Assembly (NCBI RefSeq): GCF_009389715.1 | Contig: NC_052399.1 | Span: 17,487,646-17,551,645, forward strand | Direction: 5' to 3' | Source of the DNA: Phoenix dactylifera | Lineage: Eukaryota > Streptophyta > Magnoliopsida > Arecales > Arecaceae | Length of the DNA stretch: 64,000 bases | In this document: piece after piece, positions 9,686 to 23,300 of the stretch | Layout: the number at the start of each line of letters is the position of its first letter | How positions within the stretch are numbered: the first letter of the stretch is position 1 | Program-made: the position numbers and the translations under genes | The notes under the pieces: generated by a model | What the model saw: the letters and a program-made list of their open reading frames with translations, nothing else | The model's database searches: none | Told to the model about the DNA's origin: nothing

Positions 9686-12389
9686 GGAGCAGTCCACGTG
9701 ATGATGTCAGAATAATTTTTAAATATATACTTTCATATATATTTTTGTTTTACAAAATGAATCAGATATATAGTTATGATTAAGCCTAATATAATATATT
9801 ATCAATATATTTTATGGTTCATACTCCAGTCACAACTATGTTTTATGAAAAGTAAAAAAGAAAAGATTCAGTCATTATTATTTTAGGTGATTGGATAATC
9901 AATCTTATTCAATGTTTCCGTAAATATATTTTTCAAACTTAAATATAATATTATTATAATTTTAAATTTTTAGTATGTTATTAATTATAATTAACTGATG
10001 AAGCTTTGCTCGCCGCTTTGGCGTTGTCAACATTGTGACGTTCTTCGGGCGCGTCCCCGTAAGTAACAAGCGTTTTAGATGTAACCAATATAGCATGCGT
10101 GAATACTATATTAATATTACCGTGTCATAGTACGAAACTACCGTCCACCAGCAACCGTAATGAAGCTGCTGAAAAGAGAACGGAGCGACTACCGAGACAC
10201 GAAGGCTGACTTCGGTTTATCCCCTCTATACACGACTCTTTAATCATTAGCATTTAATTTTAATTTTGCATAAACTTATGCGAGATTTGCCTATACTAAC
10301 ATTTATACTTCAAACACTGGCTTGTACTAATTCTTCAATACAGCTATATTGTCCAATTTATGCTATCACTTCACATATTTACATCAGTATGTGCATAATT
10401 ATTTGTAACTTTGCACATATTGTATGTAAATGCGTGCAACCGCTAGAAACCGAGAATCAGAGAAATTTTGAAACTGATCTGGACAAATATTGGAGCCCTA
10501 ATCAAGAGGAACTAAAAGTTATAGTACGGTCAATGGAGGAACCAGCTATTAAATACATTTTTAACTTTGGATGTAAATAAGTAGTCTTATTCTAAATAAA
10601 AATATTCCACGGTCTTTTGGGTATTTAGCGAGATAACCCTCCATTTTGGGGATAACCTTGCATTTATCCCCTGTAGCAGACGCACCAGAAAGCTATCCAT
10701 CAAGTTTGAACATGGTGATCATGAATCCTGTTACATCGCCATACTGTACAGGATGCATAACCTGTGGTAGATCTTTTCAGTCTATAATACATCACTGTAT
10801 ATATTTGTAACCTAAAGGCCTAAAGGCCCACTATTTAATCATCGGCCCGATGACCCAGTCAGGCGATGAAATAGAAGAGTTGAGGCCCAGCCTTTTAGAT
10901 CATTTTAGGTTGACGCGTTCTTGACTGGAAACCTTATATCCATTCGTAATGCCCGTTTCACGCATAGATCTGTACGAAAGCATATATAACTATGCATAGA
11001 TCTTGCCTAATTTTGTACAGAAAACGTGAGCTAGCTGTGCATATGGACGAAGCATAAGGATATGGTAATTTTTTTCTTAAGAGGTAGTGATAATAAAATC
11101 CAAGAGCAAGTAATGCTCCATGGCCCAAACTCAATCTTGTGCTTCTCACACAATAACGATAGAATTTATAGGACACAGCCATTCATGGACGCCATCCATG
11201 TCAAGCACCAATTCACCAGTCAAATGGATGCATTATTTCTCACATGGATACTGTGCACGGCACCAGTCAAATGCAAACATCCTAAAAGAACAACATATAT
11301 ACTTCTTATACCGCTACTAATCTAATGTCAGCCCGTGCGGATCACGCGGATTGAAAGAGATTAAAAACGGATTGCAAATTAATCGGTATGGCAAGTGATA
11401 GTTCAGTTTGGGGACAGTATATGGCCTTCCAGGTAAAACGTTTCCGAAATGTAGGCCATCGATATGGGCTTTTGTTCAGCTCAAATGACTCTCTAAGATC
11501 TCAGCTCATAGCTATCTTAATTCTGATTTCAAATATGTAACCCTTGAAGCTTGATTTCTTAAACATTGACATGAGAATAACTATAGGTTTTGCTATGGGC
11601 TAGGACATTGAAATATAATTCTGAGGAAGATTTATATAAGGTAGCAGCAAAGGTCCTTGGATGGGGGGTGGTGAAGTTCAGAGCTTCTAAGAACCGCGCG
11701 CATCAGTAGAGCAGCAGTGTGGATGAGACTGGAGGAGCTACCTATGGAACTGTGGAAGAGGGACAGAATACTTGAAATGTTGTAGAAGCCAACACCGACT
11801 TCTCCATAATAATCTCAACTTCTTCCGATTCCTTTTTGCCAGTTGTTCACCATTAATATAGACAAAATATCTGTTGAAGAAGTCAGCACCGACTTCTCCA
11901 TAATAATCTCAACTTCTTCCGATTTTTCTTTGCCGGTTGTTCATCAATAATATAGACAAAATATCTTGCTAAAATCATGACTAGTCGCTGCCATTTATGT
12001 CAAACATGGTAGGCTAAAGAATAGGTTCATTAAATGTGTCAAGCCGCCGACTTTAGTTGTGGTGGTGAAGTGTTTTGGCAACCGACCTAGTTAGCTATAA
12101 AAACGGATCTGCATTTCTTTGAAGTGTGAAGAGTGTGAGTGGGTGAGAAAGAGAAAAAGAGTGAGTTGGTATTTAATGGGAGGTGTCCTACACGAGTTCT
12201 TATAGTGTGTCAAGTTATCTTGTCAAAAATAATTGTACCTGTACTTATACTTTTAATGAACTTGTTTTCTTGTTATCTTATTCTCGTGACTCCATAATTC
12301 AACATGAAATAGCTTCAATGGCCAGTAAACCTCTATGGCTTGATAATTGGACTGAAAGTCTAAAGCTACAAAGCTATGCTTGAGTATGC
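9686..12389. other. Intergenic region, no supported gene
   Basis: The sequence is AT-rich with short open frames only. The largest (10266-10580, 104 codons on +) has no recognisable domain or biased codon use, so I do not call it. A short tandem repeat at 11780-11967 is listed separately. Confidence 0.6.
11780..11967. repeat. Two tandem copies of a ~94-bp repeat
   Basis: The string CACCGACTTCTCCATAATAA occurs at 11793 and again at 11887, and similarity continues through to ATAGACAAAATATCT. The copies differ at several sites. No function is evident. Confidence 0.75.
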
Positions 12390-14400
12390 ATGGTAGTTGA
12401 TCTGAATGAGCCATTGGTTTTGGGAGTTGATTTGCAGTGTGAAGATGAGGAAACTCCAACTTGGCAGTCATTTACATATGAAGGAATTCCTATTTTCTGT
12501 TTTGCTTGTGGTAGGGTTCGGCCATGGAGCTACAGAGTGCTCCATCTAGAAGGCTGATGATAAAGTTGCTTCGGTGGAATTGGATCGTACAGATATTTGC
12601 CTGATCGTCCGGAATAAGGAGAAGAGCAGCAAAGTTCAAGAATCGGTTTAGCGAAGAAGGCTGTCTGGATCGTGGCTAGTATCCGAGGGACCTTGGCGTC
12701 GAGGATTCAGGAACAATCGGGGAGGCAGGAACGAATCCACTGAGTTCGCCAGGAAGAAGCCGAGTGGAGCAAGTCATGGTACAAATAAGTAGATGGTGAG
12801 TGGCGGACTAATTCCTATGCGAAGAAAAAATATTCGTAGGGGGGGGGCACTATGGATGATATGCAAACGGATGGTGGTATTCCTACAGATAACAAACATG
12901 TCCAAGAAGAAGGTGGAGCATGTCTCGGTTGCAGGAATGGGCCGGACTTTTCTTTTAATGAATGAGCCCAACATATGAAATTTTTAATAAAGAGGTTAAA
13001 GAGTGCAGGGTTCGAACTCAGGACCTAATACCATATTGAAATCACCACTTTGTCCCAAAAGTTTAAGCTTATAGGATGAGGTAGATTTATATATTTTTTT
13101 TTTATATTTTTTTAGGGATGACATAGGAATTGAGGACATGAAGACATTACATCTAACAGAAAAAGAAATGCTGATGTGAGGATATTGGGCCAAATCTCGG
13201 GATGGGTATGCTTTCGAGTGGAAGCCGAAGCCGCCACCTAGAGATCTACGTGTTGGAACTAGCTCTGAAATGTTCAAGCCGAGACACTAAAAGTAGAGGA
13301 GGCCCGTGCCGGCTTAATTTGGGGCCTCGGGGCATGGCCCATGAGGGAAAGGAATCAAGAAATGCCATGCCGTCCAACTCCAATAATTCTGATGCAAAAG
13401 GCCCAAACGGTCTTTCCGCCTATGTTATTGGCTTCGATTCATCAAAAACACCAAAGTCGTAAGTTGGAGGTAATTTCAGAGACAATTTGCCATGACAAAC
13501 TTGTGGAGGTGGTTCTCTCTAAAGTGAAGGAAGATATAAGTGAGAGGGTCGTTCGCCAGCGAATGGGTCATACAACAAGGAAAGGAGGAACAACAATGGA
13601 GTATCAAGGCATTCTTGATCTGGAGAAATGGTGGGCTGCATTACTTATCAAGATTTATTATTTTCTGAATCTCTTTGCTCTGTATTTCTAAGAACCAAAT
13701 ACAAATTTGCTGGCAACTGGCTATCCTACGTACCGATTGTAAAGAAATGCTTCACCGGTTTGGAAACTTATTTACAATGCTTTTGTCCACATCTCTAATG
13801 ACTGCATATGGTCAAATGGAACTGGTCAGAATATCAGTACGGGAGGGGAATAGACTTGATCACAAGATATCTGCCATTAGCCATTTCATTACTGCGGAAG
13901 AATCCTGAAATATTGAAACAGACAACAACTGTTTCCCTACACCCATGGCACATCAAATTCTTAATACTCCAATTGCTGATGAACATGACAATGATGTTCT
14001 TTGCTAGGAAAGAGGTTACCAAAGAAAAAACACAGTTAAAGAGGTCTATCTCGCTTTAACAATCACGCACATACTCTTATATCTAAAGTCTGGGAGCTCA
14101 GAGTTAACAGTAGAGTTCAAGTTTTCGTTTGGAAGATGATATTAGATAGACTTCCTACAAAATATTTCCTCTCTAACCGCATCGCTGGTTTCTCTCATAT
14201 CTGTAGTCGGTGCAACAAGCAACCTAAGACAGCTGATCATATCTTCTTTCAGTGCAGTAAGGTTGCTCCAATCTGGAGCTTGTTGTATCATCCTGATCTC
14301 AGGGCTCTCACTTTCTGTCAGCAAACAAGGAACTTCCTGTTGTCTAATCCAGTTTCGCAGGGGATGCAGAGAGCATAATCATACTTTGCTTACCTTCTAT
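12390..14400 (+). mobile_element. LINE retrotransposon fragment A (ORF1 zinc-knuckle part joined to the ORF2 3' part)
   Basis: At 12390-12540 the + strand reads MVVDLNEPLVLG followed by YEGIPIFCFACGRV, the DUF4283/zinc-knuckle pattern of plant L1-type LINE ORF1 proteins. At about 14095-14290 it reads VWKMILDRLPTKYFLSNRIA followed by CSRCNKQPKTADHIFFQCSK, the zinc-binding zf-RVT domain that lies after the reverse transcriptase in ORF2. Between them frames are broken, and the endonuclease and reverse transcriptase are not recognisable, so this is an internally deleted, dead copy. Its exact ends are not visible. Confidence 0.7.
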
Positions 14401-14499
14401 GGCTACTATGGAAAGGATGGAATGAAAAGAGATTTTCCAAAGTCAGACATCTGACCTTCGATAGGTAATTGTGAGAGCAAACTATTTAACTGATGAGTG

Positions 14500-17400
14500 G
14501 TATCAAGCTATGAACCAACATAAGCTAATAGGGCATCAAGCGTCGACTGCTCAGATGGAACTGAGAAGCGGTGGGAACATCTTCAAGAGGGTGGAGGAAA
14601 CCGAAGCAGCTCTGGGCAGTCTTTAGAGGAACGCGGGTTAGGCCTCTCTGATGATGACCAAAGGGAGCTCAGGGCCTTACTGTCCAAGCACCACCCACTT
14701 CTTGAGCAGTAGGAGGTCTTCTGGAGACAGAAGTTCCGAGTTTGGTGGATCGCCGAGGGAGATAGGAACACAAAGTATTTCCATCAGTCGACCATCATCC
14801 GGAGGCAGAGGAACAAAGTCAGTAGGATCAGGAATAGCAGTGGACAAATAACAGAAGACTTTGACGCCATTAGACGAAAAGCAGTTCATCAGGTCTAGGT
14901 GGATCGATCCGGGGGGTGGCAGTGGTGTGGTATGCGAGACGGCTCCGTTGTCGAGGGTCTCGGTGACCCTCGGTGAACGAAAAAGCAGCTTAGGTCAACC
15001 CAGTGTCAGATGTGGAAGTTCAGGATGCCCTCTGGTCTTTGGGTGAGGATAAGGCTCCGGGTCCGAATGGGTTTCTCTCAGTCTTCTTTGGGAGGTATTG
15101 GCATATCATCAGGCAGGAGGTGATAGCAGCTATCTAGTAGTTCTTTCTGTCTATGACGATGCTTGATGAGTGGAAGAGGGTCTTCATTACCTTAATTTCG
15201 AAGAGACGGGATCTAGTAGAGTCGAGCCAGTTTCGGTCAATCAGCTTATGCACCACCTTGTACAAGATCGTGGCGAAGATCCTGGTCCAGAGGTTGAGGG
15301 GCATTCTTCCTAGGCTTATTTGCCCCGAGCAAGAGGCTTTTGTGGGTGGTCAGTCCATATCCGACAATATGCTCGTAGCTCACGAGTTCATGAGTGACCT
15401 CCAGAGGGTGCCAAGGGGCAAGAGTATGATGGGTATTAAGCTTGACATAGAGAAAGCCTACAACAGGATGGGGTGAGACTTCATGACTCACTCTGTAGAG
15501 AGCTTCGACTTTCACCCGCTATGGATCAGATGGATTCAAAGATGTATTCAGTCCCCGTCTTTTGCCTTACTAGTGCACAGCTCTCCTTGCAATTTTTTGA
15601 GTCTTCGGTCGGGTTGAGACAGGGTTGCTCTTTGTCGCCGCTTCTATTCATTATTTGCGCAGACTTCTTGTCTAGAGCGCTCCGACATGCCTCAGCGATG
15701 CAGAAGGTGGAAGCCTACAGGCCAGTATCGGTCTTACCTCAGATCTCGCACCTGCCCTTTGCTGATGACTATCTGTTGCTGGCTCGTGCGACAAGACAAT
15801 CGGCTCTGGCGATCTGGAGGATTCTGAGTGAGTACTATGCGGTGTCTAGACAATAGGTCAATTTGGCAAAGTTAGCCATTTGTTTCAGCCCGAAGATCCA
15901 TCTAGGTGTGAAGACGTCGATCACTTGCATCCTGGAGATTGAGGAGCAGCAAGATATCTTGAGATATCTCGAGGTCTTAATCACAGTCTGGCGCCTCCGT
16001 AGGGCGGACTGCTCTTCCATATAGCTAGGTATCAGATACATGCTGGAGTGTTGGCAGGCAGGCACTCTGCATATAATGGGCAGAGTCACTGGTACGGTCA
16101 GTCCCGAGCTCGATCCATATTTATCCGTTATCCCACACTTTGGTGCCTCTTGTAGCTTTGCGGTGTATAGAGCGACTATTCAGAAATTTTCTCTCGAGAT
16201 GGCATGGGGGCAGCAGTGGTATTCACCATCTGGCCTGGGATACCATCCACCAGCTGGCCTGGGATACCATCTATCAATCGACTAGCAGTGGTGGGCTGAG
16301 GGTCCACTCCATGATTGAGCGCCAGAAGATCTTCACGACCAAGCTAGAAGTCAGGTTTCTTCTTGAGCCGGAGAGTCTTTGGGGATCTCTAATGAGAGCC
16401 AAGTATGGGAATCCGACCAACCAGGCAGTTTTCCGCACCGATCGACGCGGTTCCTTCATTTGGAAAGAGATCTACACCCGGCACCCCGACGGTTCTCTCG
16501 GAGATCAAATGGGAAATCAGGGATGGATGGGCTATCAACGTTTTGGAGGACAGCTAGCTCTTCGAGGTGCCACTGCGTGGATGACCTACCCTGATTGACC
16601 CTGTTTGGCTGGAGGGGCGTGGAGTCTACGATCTATTTGTCCCAGGTGGGTAGACATAGAACGAGGGCCTCGTCCAGCGGGCTTTTGGGGAGCAGTTGGC
16701 GGAGCAAGTCTTGTCACTGCCAATTCCGATAGGGAAGGTTCCAGACATGAGGGTCTGGAGCGTGATTAGAAGGCCTGAGGTAAGGCCTTTTAGATCTACG
16801 ACTCGACAGATTGATGGGGGCTAAATCTGGAGGCTTTGCATTTACCCCCGAGTTGCCTTGTTTATCTAAAAGGTGGCATGGGGATACCTGCCTACTAGAG
16901 GCGTGTTAGCTCGGCATGGGGTGAGCATTCCCCTAGAGTTGCAGCCTGTCCGAAGGTGGAGGAGTTTATATTTCATGTCCTCTTCGGATGTCTGTGGGCT
17001 GGTCAGATCCGAGGAAGTGCCTCCGGCTCCCCCGTCCCTCGGCAGGGGCGACGTCGATCAAGGATTTTCTGTATTTTCTGGAGATCTCACGGAGGCCCGA
17101 CCTTGAGGAGTAGAGGAACAGGGCTGCCTATCTAGCCTATCACTGTTGGCTAAACAGGAATGTCCGAGTTTTCGAGGATAATAGAGTGCATCCGAGGGTC
17201 GTGGCAGACGGAGCTCTACTTCATGCGGCGGAGGTTATTCGATCCACTGTGTCATCGTCTCTCGGAACGGCTAGAGAAATCTGGGGCTCCTATTCTGCGC
17301 CTGTAGCGTCCAGGACTGTGCTGGTCTCCTGAGAGCCTCCACTCTCTAGCGTTCTCAAGATAAATTTTGACGACAATGTTGCAGGGGAGGGAGCACTGGA

Positions 17401-17770
17401 GGTGTGTGATTTGTCATTAGAGACCATGATGCCAAGCTGATAGCAGCAGGGGATCGATGGATCTTCGACACGTCTGTTGTCAGTGCCAAGCTCAGAGCTG
17501 CTTAGGAGGGCATCACCTATGCAAGACATGTGCTGAGATCGGACTACATCCTCCTCAAGGGAGACTCGGCCACAGTGATCGAATAGATCCGGGGTTGGAA
17601 ACACGATGATGGTTGTAAGCCGCTGCTCCAGGATATTCGCAAACTCTTAGGTGAGTTTGGTTCCCATCGAGCCACACATGTTTATAGGGAGGCAAGTAGT
17701 GTTGCTGACTGGGTGGCCTCCTTTACGGCTCATCACTCTGAAGGCTTCACCTAGAAAGACCATATGTTTG
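14500..17770 (+). mobile_element. LINE retrotransposon fragment B (reverse transcriptase, zf-RVT, RNase H), degenerate
   Basis: Order on the + strand: a pre-RT segment (about 14640-14850, RVWWIAEGDRNTKYFHQS); the reverse transcriptase fingers/palm (15153-15476, FRSISLCTTLYKIVAKILVQ and LDIEKAYNRM); RT continued in another frame (15590-15830, GLRQGCSLSPLLF and the catalytic FADD box); a zf-RVT remnant (about 16870-17010, YLPTRGVLARHGV); and an RNase H-like domain (about 17350-17760, INFDDNVAG and LLKGDSATVIE). Frameshifts and stop codons interrupt every domain. The ORF1 and endonuclease part is absent. A T-rich tract follows at 17779. It lies head to tail behind fragment A and comes from the same broad class; the two zf-RVT sequences differ, so they are separate insertions. 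Confidence 0.85.
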
Positions 17771-20382
17771 TGCCTTATCTTTTTTTTTTTTTTTGCTACA
17801 ATGGTGGCTCGCAGGCGATGGATTTGGGTGCAACCAACAAAATCATGGTGCTTCCTGACCAAAAAATTTTAGCTATTAAACTGATGCATAACAATTGGGA
17901 AAAGTTTAAAGTTCGTTTCTCTAATGAAATGAATTAGGCATCTTGTGCGTTACTTTCCCTTAAAAGTGATTAGTTCGAATAGAGGTATTACCCATTACAA
18001 CAGGGACAACAGGAGATAAAATTATTGCATGTACATGAGTGAGGACTCAAAGCTAAGACAAACAGCCCTTCTACCAAGGTATGCTAAAGGCATCACTATT
18101 TGTGGGTATTTGAAGTCAGAATTTTTTAAGTTCTTAAACATAGCTAAAAATGGTCAGGTTGTTAGTGAGTGGTAATGCGATCTATTTTCAGATCATTCAA
18201 GTTTTTTCAGTATAGGATGCCGGTCTAAACCACAAATAGACAGAATTCGACAAAAAAAATACCAAAAGAGTGGAAAAGCATTATCAGGTATAAATTGTTT
18301 GGTGCTTTATGCACACAAGCAGGAAAAGAACGCAAAGATGAAACTTATGAAAGCAGAATTCATTACTTATGATTGAAAAGCATCATCATGTTTTTGGGAT
18401 AAATAAACAAACGATCAGATTAGCACAATAAGAATATCGGTAACAAGAAAATCCCAACTGTACAAGGCCCGAGGGTAACAGCATTAAACAAGGTGAGAAA
18501 ACACTAACCAGTGAAGTACAGGAGCTCCCTTTTCCTGTTTGCGGGAGAAGAAATTTCCAAGACAATACACTGTCACCTATACCATGGCATTCTATAGCTC
18601 CATGGGGCAAATGAACAGGATTGCAGTCAAATGTTTCAACTTTCATTCACATTTCAAACAGTGGAGGATGAAATACATAAAGAATTATCATAGCCTTCAA
18701 ATATGTTACAATGTCCAATAGACACCAAAGTATATTTTACAGGTGGGAGTGTGGGACCAATTTGATCAGACTAATTTCAGAAATTCCATATCCCTGTACA
18801 AAGTCAAATGCCTTTTCTAATACAGTTCTCTACTCAAGTTTCTCACAACTCCGTACTATGCTACACCTTCCTGCATGCATTTTAGTCAATACAGTTATTC
18901 TGAGCAGAGCCATGCTACAGTGCCAGCAGTTCCATCATTTTCAGAAAATCCCAGAAGATTTGTTTTCCAAGCTACTTCAATATCTCTGTGTATGCAACAG
19001 TAAAGCTTGTTACACAAGTTCATGGCTCAATTAAAACTTCACCGAGCCCGAAGTTTCCTGCAGCTACCACCCCATCCCAAGTATGTTCTAAGCAGCTTCC
19101 GTCAAAAGATGAGCCTCTTTTTTTTTTGTGTCCAGCATTACCAACAGCTAGGCGATGGTGAGTCCTGGCACGGTAAAGTCATGTACCCCTTCCAAAGTCC
19201 AGGCAATCTCCAAGTATTGACATCCGTAAAGTCTAACATCAGTCACTTCCGCATCTATTATAAGCCATAACATATAACCCGAGCAATCTCCGCTACAAAA
19301 ACAGTTACTTGCACTTGGCTCAAATCTCCCAATGATCTGCAATATCTGATTATATGATCCCACCTGGTTTCCTACTCCTGGGAACCTCCGATAACCACCT
19401 ACCATGTCCATTTTACCAATCTCCAGTTGCCACACAGGCCTGGGTAAATGAGCCCAGAGGGGAAGCAGTATTCATATCAAAATTGCCTCTAGCACTTGTA
19501 AGCATGTCAAAGAGAGCTCTGAGAACTAGTTTATAATTGCCTCTAGCATCCAAAGAAAGATTCGCTCGACCATTTACCCTCCTGTACAAGATACAATGGT
19601 AATGGGGTGTGTTGCAATCTGGCATTTTGGCTGATAATCCGAGTCTTGACGTGAATGCAAATTCCTATATCAGACCCTGCCTTCTTCGCTCTTCCAATAG
19701 GCTCTTTCCAAGTGTAGGGGACCGTTGTTTCCCAGCATGAACTTAAACTATGTAACAGTGAAGGTAGGTCCAACTTCCTGCCAACCTATCTTATAGGTTG
19801 CCTAGCAGAACCCTCTCTTCGTGACCCCAAAATTCAGAACCCATTCAGAAGATTGTTGTTAGGATAAGAGCCAATCACAACACTTCCTAAATTATGTACA
19901 ACATATCTCGAGATTTAAAGCCCAGCATGTATACAGAAGGTGTAAGTGAGATGGGATGGTACCACGAGATAAGACTGCAGTGGAAATCATCAACCAATTA
20001 AACTATGTTCTCTACATAATATGAGAAAAAAGGAGCTTTAAGAGGTTATAATGTTTCAAGGATATACCTGGGGGTATAAACAGAAATGAATACACATTCT
20101 AACGAAATTGATTGAGCCAAATGGAAGCTTAATTGACATCTGAAAGCTCACAGAATCTTATCAATATCAGATCAGTTGAACTTCTCCTGGACCAGGAATA
20201 TAACATTCAGATGATCAAAAAGCATAAAGAAATACCATGCTTTGAGATTATGGAAAAACATAGCAACACCTGTAAGCCAGAGAAACACCATCCACACTGC
20301 CTAGAGTCTTCAAAAATAGATAAATGGATGAAATGTCCAGCAGCTTTTTGTTTTCCAGTCATTAATTCTTTCCACTGAAAGG
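17771..20382. other. Intergenic region and probable 3' UTR of the polymerase theta gene
   Basis: No open frame here shows a domain or the codon use of a host gene. The part nearest 20382 must include the 3' untranslated region of the minus-strand polymerase gene, but I could not place its poly(A) site. A T run at 17780-17795 may mark the end of the upstream LINE. Confidence 0.5.
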
Positions 20383-23300
20383 TTAAAGTTCTGGCTGGAA
20401 AGGCTCCAGCGAACCCCAGGTTTTCCCCATCTTCACTTTTACATGCAACGGAACTGAAATAAGAAACAAGAAACAACAACAATAAAAATTAATTAATTAT
20501 GAATCATGGTACAAGGAATGCTTTATAGTGTAATTATAAGGTACCCAGAAGTGATACAGCACTCTCCATGCTCATTTGCAGCAAAATTCCTGCATCCCTT
20601 ACATGATGTGGATCAACTTCCAGCACTAATTCATCATGCACCTGACCAGAGCATAGAGCAACAATCATGTCATGGTCCATACGTTAACTAGGCCATGTTG
20701 AATTGGACAATAATGCAACACAATGTTTCTGTCTCCATAAGGGGCCTTTTCTCACTAACCTATTATGCAGATAGTGCAATGAAATTGACCAAATAAAGAG
20801 CTAGCAACATGGCTGTATATGCGTATCCACAAAAATGCATTGTCATTACAAATTCAAAGAGTAAAAACTAAAATAAATTTGAACAACTACAAAGAAAAAT
20901 GCAATATCCTTAACACAGAGTATGATTTGTCTTAACCCTGCTCTACTGCAAGATTAAAATTCTAGTACCCCTGGAAAGGAGAAAATTGAGATTTAAGACC
21001 CTTTCTAAAGCAAGAAAAAGGAAAAAAGTTATAGGACCATAAGAGCATTCTATCTGATAAGTGAACAGGAAGGAAATACATCTAACAAAACATTAGTTGT
21101 TGATTGCATAAAATCACCAATTTGAGTTCATAATTACCGCCAAATGACAACAAAACAGGTGGGAAGAAAATAATAGTGCTTCATATATGGGATGTAACCG
21201 TGGATCTTGTTGCCTAACATTATAGTCATGATTATGACAGATTGTACAGTGTGGACATATTACATTCAAGCATAACTCTCATGTTTTATGGAGGAGTTGA
21301 TGGAGGTCCTGAGCATAATGCACAGTTGTGGGAACAAGTGTATGAGCCTTTCTAGCAAAGGTTATAGTAATCATAATACTTCAATATACTACAGCATATA
21401 AGTTCTAAATATATATTAGCAGCTAGAGTCAAATAAAGCAACTCTTGATCTCTATTTTGATCTCAATAGTTGCTATAAAGTATAGAAGAAGAATTTAGTA
21501 TACTCTAACATTAACAAAATAACCTGCAAAATGATACGACAATGGCCTTTAATGTTGGAAAATTTTGTCGCAGATCCACTGTTCAGATTAAAAGGCTCAC
21601 TTCCTTCAGCAATCACAGAGTGAATGGTTATCATAGCGATCTTGATTATGTCAGCAGCAGAGCCCTAGAAAACAACCAAGTGATCCTTTTAAATCAGGGA
21701 AAGCACAATTGCAACACAAATTAAATGCTCTTCTGCTACCTGACAAATGGAATTTACAGCTTGTCTTTGAGCTTTAGCCTTTTCTTTGCTGTTTCCAAAC
21801 TTTATTTTTGATAGAAAGCGTTTTCTGCCCATCAATGTTTCCACATACCTGCATTCCAAGATGTCAATGTAAAACAAAATATTATCTAATGCATAATAAG
21901 GAAAGATTAAGTATAACAATTTTGATGAGATGCTTTTTTCTTCTGATAGGATACAAAAAATGATGCCATGCAGCCATAGTATTATACAATAATAATAATA
22001 ATAAAAAATTAAATTTAGCATCGAGGCAATGAGTTATTAATGATTATTTCCTTAAAGTATGATAGCAGCAATAGCAGATGACATATAGACTTACCAATTT
22101 CACCTTGAAAAAGTGAAAATGAAAAAACAAAAGAAAATAGCTAGGGTTGTTGAGGAGGCATGTGTCAACAGATAATATTTGAATAGGCTTGTTTGCTCAA
22201 GAGAGAAAACCTTATCAACCTCAGTAACTGAAATCAAGCAATTGTTAAGCAAAATAATCTACAAAATAAAGCTTCCCACAAGTCATATCAAGGCACCAAT
22301 AAAAGGTATGCTTTAAACTTTGGCACACATTTATTTCAGAAATAAAGTCAACTCAAATTTCTGTTCTTGCAATGAATTCCTAGCTCTCCATAGTCCAAAT
22401 GCAAATTTCACAAATCATCCGTTAATGATGAACTCCATCTAAAAAGGATAATACAAGGTCCAGCAGATGACCAAACTTGACATTATATTTTCAGTAAGTA
22501 AGAATTATACTTGTAGGTTTAACCAAGCTTTGTTTTGTTTATCATTTATTAACAATGAACTATATAAATATAACAAATTATGGTTCCCTACATTTTTCAG
22601 TAACTCGTGGAGGACCATAATTTTTTATCACAAGTTTTGAATTTTCTAAAGACGTGGTAAAGCAAAGAGAATTTGATCTCTATATTAGAGTTTTATTAAA
22701 CATATTTCACAAATACAGTATTCATAAACTTAATAATGACCAGTTTGAAAATGTAAGACCACAAGCAAACTACGACGAGAAATATTGAATGACCAGCACA
22801 GAAAATAAGTGCAGATGAACTAACCCTTTATGGCTACAAGATGCAACTGCTTCATGCAACCAAGCAGAAACGCCTGGGAAAGAAGTTTTGAAGCTTTGAA
22901 TTTTTTCGGCAGCTTCTTCTGAGCTGCATTCTAGTTGCTCGGCAAGGGAGTTAGCCCCCATCCCATACAAAATGCCATATATTAACTTTTTTGTGTGTTC
23001 TCTCTCCTGAGAGCTAATGGCAGATTCCAGCCTACCAGTCCATCTTGCAGCTATCATGGTGAAAACATCACCATCTGGCTTGCTTAGAAGTTCAATCAAT
23101 GCGGAATCTTTAGAGAAATGAGCCATCAATCGCAGTTCTATTTGGGAGTAGTCAGCTGTTAGCAGCAACCAGTTGTCCTGCCACAATATAACAAAATAAA
23201 TCCATATCTTGTCACAGATATTGATACAAATAAAGTGCCGTTGATAAACACAGCAAAGGAAGCATTACTTGTGTAGGGACAAAGAATTCACGAGCATTGA

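Noticed and set aside
10266-10580. Open frame of 104 codons in the intergenic region
   Set aside because: No recognisable domain, no coding-like codon bias and no nearby splice-consistent exons.
19148-19773. Minus-strand open frames downstream of POLQ
   Set aside because: Two short frames of 95 and 76 codons without domains; the region is better explained as 3' UTR or intergenic.
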